DNA from: Bacteroidetes bacterium 46-16
GTDB taxonomy: Bacteria > Bacteroidota > Bacteroidia > Chitinophagales > Chitinophagaceae
Assembly (NCBI GenBank): GCA_001897835.1
Contig: MKUN01000048.1
Span: 1 to 64,000 of the forward strand
Length of the DNA stretch: 64,000 bases
Direction: 5' to 3'
The translations under genes and the position numbers were made by a program. Every line of letters begins with the position of its first letter. Positions within the stretch are counted from its first letter, which is position 1. The notes beneath the pieces are model-generated. The model did not search any database and was not told where the DNA came from. It was given only the letters and a program-made list of their open reading frames with translations. Positions 18,500-27,453 of this stretch are shown one piece after another.

Positions 18500-19021
18500 T
18501 CAGCGCTGCTTATCCAGTTTCCATCCCGTGTCAAAATGAGAAAGGCTTGCACGTTCAACTTTCTTTTCGGAAAGGTCACGTTTCATCAGCTTGGCAAAAG
18601 GTGTGATGTTCTTATATGCGATAGTATATTCCACAGTAGCACTTTTGTCGTCTTCCTGCAACTGAATGCCCGTAACTTCTGCTAAGTCCATATCTGCCAC
18701 CTTCACCACCTGTACATTATCATACTTCTCATCTATGCGAATAAGGTAAGGCTTTGCCTTCTCCGTAAAATGGACAATAGGTTGTCCCACGTCTTTTAGC
18801 TTCTGCGTTTTATCTATAGTTACCAATCCTTCTGTCTCCAATCCTGCCTCCAATAGCTTCCTGGCACTTGCCGGATCACTCACATTAACCTCATACTCGT
18901 ACACCTTCGGGTAATTCTTTTCAGAACGTATAATCGACGCTGCTTCTTCTTTCTCCAGCTTTGTCTGGCTGCAAGATGCCATGAGTAAAATGGCAAGTCC
19001 TAATACACTTACTGTTTTCAT
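18500..19021 (-). CDS. Hypothetical lipoprotein
   Basis: Lipobox LLMASCSQ; full-length ORF opposite to neighbours. Confidence 0.65.
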   Translation of the reverse strand: MKTVSVLGLAILLMASCSQTKLEKEEAASIIRSEKNYPKVYEYEVNVSDPASARKLLEAGLETEGLVTIDKTQKLKDVGQPIVHFTEKAKPYLIRIDEKYDNVQVVKVADMDLAEVTGIQLQEDDKSATVEYTIAYKNITPFAKLMKRDLSEKKVERASLSHFDTGWKLDKQR

Positions 19022-19236
19022 AACAATGCTTTTTAGCTATTCAACAATAATAGTCAACTAATTTCCTACCCCTAATTTAAAAAAAATAATCGGTTTTCCG
19101 CCTCTGGAATAGCTGATAATCATAGGGGTACAAGGGGTACAACTTTCAATGCAAGAAATGTTGGACTTGAAACGCCTTGCTCGTCTTCGTTTTTTTGCTA
19201 TCAGAACAACAGAATACAACGGCTTTCAAAGCCGGG

Positions 19237-19743
19237 ATGAAAAGTGTAAACGAAAAAAGCAAGCGTATGTTAAAAAACATTTCATGGTCAGACTACATTA
19301 TTGCAGTTGCCATACTATTAGCCATCTATTACCTCTTTGTAGGTATGAAGTATTTCTCTGGTGAGATCAAGGATCTTATATCCGGGAAAAGAAAATTGAA
19401 GTTCAGAGCAGCCGTTCCTAACGATCATGCTGCATATAATCCGGACAATGAGCAAAGCCTTCAGGAAATCAGTGGTTTTGAGAAAACCACGGATGACGAA
19501 TTTTCAGAAGTTGAGCATCTTATCGAACGCCTGAAAGCGGTAATAGCAGATGCTTCCCGCAGAAAACTCATTCCCCAGGAATTTAAGCAATATCTCAGCA
19601 TGGTGCTGAAAGAATACCCTTCTGTAAGATACTCTCCCCTTCGTTCATCTATCAATGAACTGATCGTATCTGAGTGTCAAAAATATGGTGCTGTTACACT
19701 TAACGAGGATGAAGTGGAACTGCTGTGGAAAGAAGCAGTGTAG
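19237..19743 (+). CDS. Hypothetical membrane-anchored protein of tra region
   Basis: single TM (YIIAVAILLAIYYLFVGMKYF) then soluble domain; start site uncertain. Confidence 0.55.
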   Translation: MKSVNEKSKRMLKNISWSDYIIAVAILLAIYYLFVGMKYFSGEIKDLISGKRKLKFRAAVPNDHAAYNPDNEQSLQEISGFEKTTDDEFSEVEHLIERLKAVIADASRRKLIPQEFKQYLSMVLKEYPSVRYSPLRSSINELIVSECQKYGAVTLNEDEVELLWKEAV

Positions 19744-19877
19744 CAGACCTAATGGAGTGCGCTTCCCTGTCCCTCCCGGTGCGTAAGGGCGAAGTGTGGT
19801 AGGAATAAGCGGGACGTGCGACGGCGAAGCCACTCCATTTTTAATTAGTTGATTTCAAACTTTAATAAACGTGTGTT

Positions 19878-20216
19878 ATGGAAATGTGCAGCAGGAAAAC
19901 AAAAAAAAATAACCGTAAAAGGGTTATTATGATCTGTGCCGCTCTGGCACTATTGGCTATCCATTATGGGGCGTTTGCTCAGGATGGCATACAGGGTATC
20001 AACGAAGCCAACACTAAGGTGCGAAGCTATTTTGCAGCAGGTACTAACCTGATGTATGCAGTGGGCGCATTGCTCGGTTTGATTGGCGCAGTTAAGGTGT
20101 ATCAGAAATGGAATGCAGGCGATCAGGATACCGGAAAGGTAGCAGCAGCCTGGTTTGGCAGTTGCATTTTCCTGGTAGTGGTAGCCACAGTCATTCAATC
20201 CTTCTTTGGAGTTTAA
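19878..20216 (+). CDS. traE: Conjugative transposon protein TraE (DUF4134)
   Basis: GINEANTKVRSYFAAGTNLMYAVGALLGLIGAVKVYQKWNAGD...AAAWFGSCIFLVVVATVIQSFFG. Confidence 0.85.
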   Translation: MEMCSRKTKKNNRKRVIMICAALALLAIHYGAFAQDGIQGINEANTKVRSYFAAGTNLMYAVGALLGLIGAVKVYQKWNAGDQDTGKVAAAWFGSCIFLVVVATVIQSFFGV

Positions 20217-20229
20217 AAATTCAGGACGT

Positions 20230-20658
20230 ATGCAAAGTATGCTAACGGAAAAGTTGTGGGCGTATATCGTCCACAACCACCCTGACCTGATGCTCAACTT
20301 ACAGGAGGACTATTCAGTTACACGCTACCTGGAGGACAAGGTAGCCGCAGTAATGCCTATGGCAGCGCAGTTTCTTAGCGAAGAAAAGCCGCAATACATT
20401 ATTGAGGAATTGTGCCTTCAAGCTATGACGGAAGATTTAAAGCCCTCCCGCTATCAATACATCCGCTCAGTTATCGAGGAAGAATTTAATAATGACTATC
20501 TGCGGCTGAAGGAAAACGGAACACTCATCTATGAAGTGGTGAACCTCATTGAAGCCTGCAAAAGCATCTTCAGGGATTTTGATTTTAACAGTGAAAATGA
20601 AGCAAACAGGCATTTGAGATATGCCATCATCGGACAGGTGCATGACTATCTCTCCTAA
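20230..20658 (+). CDS. DUF1896-like protein
   Basis: LTEKLWAYIVHNHPDLMLNLQED...VTRYLEDKV pattern; lies directly before the methylase/helicase gene. Confidence 0.55.
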   Translation: MQSMLTEKLWAYIVHNHPDLMLNLQEDYSVTRYLEDKVAAVMPMAAQFLSEEKPQYIIEELCLQAMTEDLKPSRYQYIRSVIEEEFNNDYLRLKENGTLIYEVVNLIEACKSIFRDFDFNSENEANRHLRYAIIGQVHDYLS

Positions 20659-20694
20659 GCCAAAAGGAAAAGTGAAGAAAGAAAACGTGTGGTT

Positions 20695-23600
20695 ATGGCT
20701 TACAATGTTTCTCAAAAGCTGCAGGATAATCTTGATGCTATCCGAATAGCGTTGGATTATCAGAACGGTCGCCCGCTTACAGCGGAGGATGTCGCCAGCC
20801 TGAAAAAATACGCAGGTTTTGGCGGCATCAAGGTCGTTTTATATCCTTACGGCACGCCAGAGGAATGGCAGGCTAATGGGGCTACCAAAGAAGACCTGAA
20901 GCACCACCAGGGTATTACGCAATTACATGAGTTGCTCAGGAAAAACTATGATGACGCAGCCTATAAAGAAATTGTCGCTTCATTACGACATAGCGTTCTG
21001 ACCGCTTTCTACACACCAGAGGTCGTACCCCAAACATTGTATAGTGTGCTTGAAGCGCAAGGCATACAGCCTAAAAGGTTATACGAGCCTTCTGCCGGTT
21101 CCGGGGTATTTATAAGCGAGGCTGTAACAGCCTTTCCTGAACTGGAACAGATCACCGCAGTGGAAAAAGACAGGCTTACCGGATTGGTGCTTTCTGTGGT
21201 TAACAGTACACTCCCTATTAAAACAGCTACTCACATCACGGGATTTGAAGAAGCTCCGGTTAGAGACAATGGCGGCTATGACCTTGTAGTAAGCAATATT
21301 CCCTTCGGAAACTTCTCGGTATATGACGAAGCATTTCCAGACAAGGAAATATCTGGCAAAATTCACAATTACTTTTTTGCTAAAGGTCTGGATAAACTGG
21401 CCGAAGGCGGCCTTATGGCATTCATTACGACGGATGCCTTTTTGAACAGCTCTTCTAACCATGCGGCACGGGAATACCTGTTTGAGCGGGCAAACTTCGT
21501 GGGCCTGGCTGTAATGCCGGACAACCTGATGAAAGATACAGGTAACACAGAAGCGCCGAATCACCTGTTGATCGTTCAGAAAAATACAGCAAAGGAAAAG
21601 ATAAGTTGGGAAGAAGATTGGCTGAATGAAGTACGTGAGAGGGAGAATGAGTTTGGCCGCTTTCCTTATAACTACTTCATATCTACGCATGATCATGATG
21701 TTGTCATGGGCAATGTGCGTAAGCCCGGAAAAAACCAATACGGCAGGGCTTCAGAAGTAGTATGGCAGGACGGTGATATTAACCAGATACGGGATGCCCT
21801 TTATGCCAGCCTTACCCATCAATTAAAAAATCGCTTCAACACCGAACTGTTTGCGAAAACACAAGCATTCGCCCTACCAGTTTCAGAAAACGAAGGCAAA
21901 AAGCTGACCTACCTGCCGATGCCGGAAAGCAAGGCAGAAATTCCGTCAGTACAATTAGGGTTATTTGATACCGCACCGGCAGAACAAATCAACCGGGCAA
22001 TGGCCTATATCAACTCGCTCGATGAAACCATCGTACAAAAAACAACAGCTCGTATTGTCGGTACAATCCGTACCACTGATAAGCCAAGCCACGAAAATGT
22101 AGTATTGCTTACAGCAAAACAGCATAAAAGCAACCGATTTTTATATAAGCTCTATTCCAACGTCAAGGAAGTAAATCAACTGTCTGTAAACTGGATGGAT
22201 GCCCGCTTATTGGGGCATGAACTTACAGGTATTTCCAATTACCTTAAACAGTTTGATCACAGTTTCAAATATGAAGGCGATCAAACATTGGAAGGTTTTT
22301 TCCGCTTTGAGCAAAAAACACCACTTCCTTTTATTGGCCTGAAATCTTATTACCAGGAAGGAACATTGGTGGTGCACATAGGCAGCGTCGGAACTATAGG
22401 CAGTCCAGATCCAGAATATAAACAGGCAGTTTTCCAGCCTCTCGGTCTTCAAGGTAATATTCGCTTTTATGAAAATTACACCGCATTACGCGATGCTTAT
22501 CTCGAATTATCCGGCAAGGAAGTATCAGGGGAAACCATCACCGATGTTGACAGGGACAGCCTTAACACTACTTATGAAAAGTTCATTGCGGAATACGGGC
22601 TTTTAAATAGTTCCGATAATCGCAGGCGCATCCTGGAAGATACCGCCTTTGGTGTTATTACGCTTTCCTCTCTCGAACGCAGGGATGGCGAAAGGTTTGT
22701 AAAAGCCGACATTCTTACTCACGCTATTCATTATGTAAAAGAACGGTTCATTACCGATGATCCCATTGAAGCGCTGGCACACAGTCTTAATGATACAGGC
22801 AAGGTAGATGTAGGGTTTATCAGCGCCGCAATGGGGTTGGAAGAAAACGAGGTGATCGGTCGCCTGGGCAACCATGTATACATGAATCCTGCCAGCAATG
22901 AATGGGAAACTGCCGATCAATATTTAAGCGGCAATGTGGTAGAAAAACTAAGACAGGCAGAACGTCTGTTTAATGAGTTTCATGAGAATCCGCAATATAA
23001 ACGAAGTGCTGAGGCCATATTAAAGGTGCAGCCGGAGCGTATTCCATTTGAACTACTGGATTTCAATTTAGGTGAACGCTGGATACCCACTTCTTACTAT
23101 GAGCGTTTCGCAACAGCATTGTTTGAACAGGACGCTACTATCAATTATTTCGCTTCGCTGGATGCTTTCAAAGTAAGCATCGGGATGAACATCAAAGTAT
23201 CGAGGGAGTTTGCTGTTACACCTAAAAGCGGTCGCACAACTTACGGCTACACGCTGATGGAACATGCACTGGAGAACACCACTCCCTTCTTTACTTATGA
23301 AGTAAAGGGGCCGAACAATACAACCATCAGGCTGCCGGATAATGAAGCCATACAGTTGGCTCACCAAAAGATTGAGCAGATTCGAAGCGGTTTTATCAAC
23401 TGGCTAAATGAATTGCCCGATACAGAAAAAAAGCACTTAGAAAATCTGTACAACGATACGTTCAACTGCTATGTATTACGGGAGTTCGATGGCACTCACT
23501 TGAACTTTCCCGGACTTGATAAAAAGACTTTGGGCATTGAAGACCTATACAGCAGTCAGAAAAATGCAGCATGGCGCATTATACAGAACAGGGGTGCTTT

Positions 23601-26235
23601 GGTTGACCACGAAGTGGGGTTAGGTAAAACGCTTACCATGATCGTTTCCGCTCAGGAAATGAAACGCTTGGGCATTGTACATAAACCCATGATCGTTGCA
23701 CTGAAGGCAAACGTTAACCAGATTGCCGAAACTTATAAAAAAGCCTATCCAAAGGCCCGCATACTGTTTCCCGGACAAAACGATTTTACACCAGCACAGC
23801 GGCTACGGCTCTTTCATGAAATAAAGAATAACAATTGGGATTGTATCATCCTTACACATGATCAATTCGGAAAAATACCACAGTCACCAGAGATACAAAA
23901 AGAAATATTCCAGGCAGAACTGGACAATGTAGAACGTGATCTGGAAACGGTCAAAGAGCTTAGTGGTGAAATCTCTAAGAAAATGCTTAAAGGCTTAGAG
24001 ATACGCAAAAACAACCTTGAAGGCAAGCTGAAGGGAGTGCTTAAAGATATAGAGGAAAAGAAAGATGCAGGTATCAATTTCAGGGATATGGGCATTGATC
24101 ACCTCTTTGTGGATGAATCTCATAAGTATAAGAACCTCACGTTTACAACCCGTCACAACCGGGTTGCAGGCTTAGGCAATATGGAAGGCAGCCAGAAGGC
24201 GCTTAACATGCTGTTTGCCGTCCGTGAGTTGCAGAGCCGGTTTAACAGTGACTTGTGTGTAACCTTCCTGTCTGGCACACCCATATCTAACAGCCTTACA
24301 GAGATGTATCTGCTGTTCAAGTACCTGCGTCCGAAAGAAATGGAGCGTCAGCATATTGAGAATTTTGATGGTTGGGCAGCCGTATTCGCACGTAAGACAA
24401 CAGACTTTGAGTTTTCAATAACCAATGAAATCATAGCTAAAGAACGCTTCAGGCATTTTATTAAAGTGCCGGAATTGGCTTTATTCTATAATGAAATTAC
24501 CGACTACAAGACGGCGAAGCATATTAACCTTGACAAGCCTGATCTGAATGAAACGTTGGTGAATATAAAACCAACACCCGAACAAGTCGAGTTCATCAAA
24601 AACCTGATGCAATTCGCTAAAACAGGTAACGGCGAACTTATTGGACGTGGCAGGCTAACGCCTGAAGAAGATAAAGGCCGGATGCTGATTGCCACCAACT
24701 ATGCAAAAAAGATGGCCGCAGACATGCGACTGATTAGTGAATGGAAGTACAGCGACCATCCTGATAACAAGGTAAACGTCAGCGCCCGCAAGATTGCGGA
24801 AATCTATAAGGAAAGTATGCAGCATAAGGGTACGCAGATTGTGTTCTCCGACATTGGCACACCTAAACCCAACGACTTCAATATCTACGATGCGCTTAAA
24901 GAAAAGCTCGTGAGGGACTTTGGCATTCCTGAGCGTGAGATCACATTCATACACGACTGGACAGATACAAAAAAGCCTGAGCTGTTCCGAAAAATGAACC
25001 GGGGCGAAATACGCATTTTATTAGGCAGTACCGAAAAAGCCGGCACAGGGTTGAACGTTCAGCAGCGTGTGGTGGCTATGCACCATCTGGATATTCCCTG
25101 GAAACCTTCAGAGCTGGAGCAACGCAATGGCCGTGGCGCACGCCAGGGCAACTTGATTGCTAAAGAGCATTATGAAAACAAGGTGCGGAACTATGTATAT
25201 GCCGTAGAGCAGTCGCTTGATAATTACAAATTTAACCTCCTGAAAAATAAACAGACGTTCATTTCGCAAATGAAAAATTGTGAGCTGAATGTCCGCACTA
25301 TTGATGAAGGCACAATTGATGAAAAGAGCGGGATGAATTTCTCCGAATACATCGCTATTCTTTCCGGTGATACATCGCTGTTAGAAAAATCAAAGCTGGA
25401 AAAGAAAATAGCTGTAATGGAAAGCCTGAAAGTATCTCATTTCAGGGAAGTGTCCCGTAACAAATACCAGTTGGAAACCTTGCAAAACGAGCAGGTTTCT
25501 ACGGTCAAAACACTGGACAAGCTACGGGCAGATGAAACGGCGTATAAAAGCGTCCTTCAACTGGATAAGGATGGAGTGAAGGTCAATCTCATTAAACTGG
25601 ATAACATCAGTTCATCAGATAGCGAAGCTGTCGGCAAGCATATTATCAAACTGTACCAGGACTGGAAACCAACTGATGCAGGTGAGCATACTGCACAGGT
25701 GGGTACATTATATGGCTTCAACCTGTATATCCGCAGGCAACAGGATGCCTACGAAGAAAATGGCGTTTTTGAGTACCGCTACTCAAATAGCTTTTATGCC
25801 CAAAAGGACAATGAGGGCATTAAATACACCTATAATAATGGCCTTCCAAATACAGATAATCCTAAGCTGGCCGCAAGACATTTCCTTAATGCCATTGACC
25901 GGGTGGAAAGCCTGAAAGATAAATACGAACATACATTGGCCGACCTGACTACAGCTATACCGAAACTGGAACAGCTTACTACGAAGCCTTTTTTACAGGA
26001 GGCAGAATTATCACAAATGAAAAGCGAACTGGCTAATCTGGAAAGGCAGATAGCCATTAAAATACAGGAAAAGCAACTGAAGCAGCAACAGGTAGCAGAA
26101 AACCAGCCAGACGAAGTGGCTGAAGTACCTGTCATTCAACTAAACGAAAAACTCAATGGACAAACTGTTCCGAAGGAAGTAATACTTGCCACACAACAAA
26201 TGGCAGAACGTCCCCGAAGCAGAATGAGATTATAA
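20695..26235 (+). CDS. Large N6-adenine methylase-like / SNF2-type helicase fusion protein (DarB-like)
   Basis: FYTPEVV..., YEPSAGSGVFISEA, DLVVSNIPFGNF methylase motifs; DHEVGLGKTLTMIVSAQEMKR, DESHKYKN, FLSGTPISNSLTE, GARQGNL helicase motifs. Confidence 0.88.
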   Translation: MAYNVSQKLQDNLDAIRIALDYQNGRPLTAEDVASLKKYAGFGGIKVVLYPYGTPEEWQANGATKEDLKHHQGITQLHELLRKNYDDAAYKEIVASLRHSVLTAFYTPEVVPQTLYSVLEAQGIQPKRLYEPSAGSGVFISEAVTAFPELEQITAVEKDRLTGLVLSVVNSTLPIKTATHITGFEEAPVRDNGGYDLVVSNIPFGNFSVYDEAFPDKEISGKIHNYFFAKGLDKLAEGGLMAFITTDAFLNSSSNHAAREYLFERANFVGLAVMPDNLMKDTGNTEAPNHLLIVQKNTAKEKISWEEDWLNEVRERENEFGRFPYNYFISTHDHDVVMGNVRKPGKNQYGRASEVVWQDGDINQIRDALYASLTHQLKNRFNTELFAKTQAFALPVSENEGKKLTYLPMPESKAEIPSVQLGLFDTAPAEQINRAMAYINSLDETIVQKTTARIVGTIRTTDKPSHENVVLLTAKQHKSNRFLYKLYSNVKEVNQLSVNWMDARLLGHELTGISNYLKQFDHSFKYEGDQTLEGFFRFEQKTPLPFIGLKSYYQEGTLVVHIGSVGTIGSPDPEYKQAVFQPLGLQGNIRFYENYTALRDAYLELSGKEVSGETITDVDRDSLNTTYEKFIAEYGLLNSSDNRRRILEDTAFGVITLSSLERRDGERFVKADILTHAIHYVKERFITDDPIEALAHSLNDTGKVDVGFISAAMGLEENEVIGRLGNHVYMNPASNEWETADQYLSGNVVEKLRQAERLFNEFHENPQYKRSAEAILKVQPERIPFELLDFNLGERWIPTSYYERFATALFEQDATINYFASLDAFKVSIGMNIKVSREFAVTPKSGRTTYGYTLMEHALENTTPFFTYEVKGPNNTTIRLPDNEAIQLAHQKIEQIRSGFINWLNELPDTEKKHLENLYNDTFNCYVLREFDGTHLNFPGLDKKTLGIEDLYSSQKNAAWRIIQNRGALVDHEVGLGKTLTMIVSAQEMKRLGIVHKPMIVALKANVNQIAETYKKAYPKARILFPGQNDFTPAQRLRLFHEIKNNNWDCIILTHDQFGKIPQSPEIQKEIFQAELDNVERDLETVKELSGEISKKMLKGLEIRKNNLEGKLKGVLKDIEEKKDAGINFRDMGIDHLFVDESHKYKNLTFTTRHNRVAGLGNMEGSQKALNMLFAVRELQSRFNSDLCVTFLSGTPISNSLTEMYLLFKYLRPKEMERQHIENFDGWAAVFARKTTDFEFSITNEIIAKERFRHFIKVPELALFYNEITDYKTAKHINLDKPDLNETLVNIKPTPEQVEFIKNLMQFAKTGNGELIGRGRLTPEEDKGRMLIATNYAKKMAADMRLISEWKYSDHPDNKVNVSARKIAEIYKESMQHKGTQIVFSDIGTPKPNDFNIYDALKEKLVRDFGIPEREITFIHDWTDTKKPELFRKMNRGEIRILLGSTEKAGTGLNVQQRVVAMHHLDIPWKPSELEQRNGRGARQGNLIAKEHYENKVRNYVYAVEQSLDNYKFNLLKNKQTFISQMKNCELNVRTIDEGTIDEKSGMNFSEYIAILSGDTSLLEKSKLEKKIAVMESLKVSHFREVSRNKYQLETLQNEQVSTVKTLDKLRADETAYKSVLQLDKDGVKVNLIKLDNISSSDSEAVGKHIIKLYQDWKPTDAGEHTAQVGTLYGFNLYIRRQQDAYEENGVFEYRYSNSFYAQKDNEGIKYTYNNGLPNTDNPKLAARHFLNAIDRVESLKDKYEHTLADLTTAIPKLEQLTTKPFLQEAELSQMKSELANLERQIAIKIQEKQLKQQQVAENQPDEVAEVPVIQLNEKLNGQTVPKEVILATQQMAERPRSRMRL

Positions 26236-26255
26236 ACCAATTAAAGGAAATGGTT

Positions 26256-26585
26256 ATGGCAAATAGTGTATATCAGATCAACAAAGGAATTAACCAGAGC
26301 ATAGAGTTCAAGGGTTTGAAAGCGCAGTATATCTGGTATCTGGGCGGTGGTGTTGTTGCCCTGCTTATCGTCTTTGCGGTAATGTATATCATCGGCCTAC
26401 CTACATATCTGTGTATCGTCCTTATCCTGTCCGCAGGAGCATTCCTTGTCATGAAGATCTATGCCATGAGCAATAAGTATGGAGAGTATGGCCTGATGAA
26501 AACCCTTGCCCGTAAGCATGTCCCGAAGCTCATCAAGTCGCGGAGCAGAAAAATTTTTATAGGACTAAAAGTAAAACAATCATGA
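26256..26585 (+). CDS. traF: Conjugative transposon protein TraF (DUF4133)
   Basis: VYQINKGINQSIEFKGLKAQYIWYLGGGVVALLIVF. Confidence 0.85.
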   Translation: MANSVYQINKGINQSIEFKGLKAQYIWYLGGGVVALLIVFAVMYIIGLPTYLCIVLILSAGAFLVMKIYAMSNKYGEYGLMKTLARKHVPKLIKSRSRKIFIGLKVKQS

Positions 26586-27409
26586 AAAGAGAATTGCCGG
26601 TGTATAGCATCGAAGGAACCGACTTTGTGGTTGATGTAGCTAACCTACAGCTTAGCGAAAAGGCAAACCCTGAAAACGTAATACCTCTGGCAGACATGCG
26701 GGATGTAGGCGATGGATATGTATTTGACTACAGTCCAAAAGAAAAGAACATACCGATGATGTTCAGTGATGATACGGATGTAAGAACAGTTAAAATACCT
26801 GAGTTGGTACAGCTTGACCCTGTTGGAATGTCGGAAAAATATGGCTGTTCCACCCACGAGATGCAGGGCAAAACAGATTTTTCATTAATGGTGGATCAGC
26901 AGGCGCTTGGGAGAAGATTAATGGGACAACTGCCGACGGTAAATATTGCCGGTCATACCTTCTTTGTTGATATCCGCATGGACATGCTTCGTCCTAAAGA
27001 CGATTTTCTTTCCAAAGGAATTGTATTAAGCCAGATTGATCATTTCTATGATGATGACCGTAGAGTTTATACCATTCCTTATAATCCAAAGACGCACGAA
27101 TTTCAAGATCTGGACTACGATAACATTACGTCTATCCCCAAAGACCTTATCGTTGTTTCGTTCCCTCACGAAAGTATGTTAGACCCGGTAGGATATAACC
27201 GGAAAGGCGGCTGGGATGAAACATACGGATTAAAAGAAACCAATGTAAAATCTCATTTCGAGGCTAAGCTCGTGGATTGGAAGGAAACAGGCATCGAAAC
27301 AACGATACAAGAAAATATCAATAAGCAGCATAAACAACAAAAGCTGCCTAAACAAACCGATAAAGAACAAAAGGCTGGCAAGCGGCAACGCAGAGGGCCA
27401 AAGCTATAA
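26582..27409 (+). CDS. Conserved hypothetical protein of Bacteroidetes conjugative elements
   Basis: Complete ORF overlapping TraF stop, embedded in tra operon. Confidence 0.6.
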   Translation: MKRELPVYSIEGTDFVVDVANLQLSEKANPENVIPLADMRDVGDGYVFDYSPKEKNIPMMFSDDTDVRTVKIPELVQLDPVGMSEKYGCSTHEMQGKTDFSLMVDQQALGRRLMGQLPTVNIAGHTFFVDIRMDMLRPKDDFLSKGIVLSQIDHFYDDDRRVYTIPYNPKTHEFQDLDYDNITSIPKDLIVVSFPHESMLDPVGYNRKGGWDETYGLKETNVKSHFEAKLVDWKETGIETTIQENINKQHKQQKLPKQTDKEQKAGKRQRRGPKL

Positions 27410-27453
27410 TGCTGCAAGGATGCAGTAAGTGACAACAGGTAAAATAAAGTGAG

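Noticed and set aside
21079-21738. Long antisense ORF inside the methylase/helicase (and other antisense ORFs across tra genes)
   Set aside because: Opposite strand of clearly coding, motif-bearing genes; no independent evidence.
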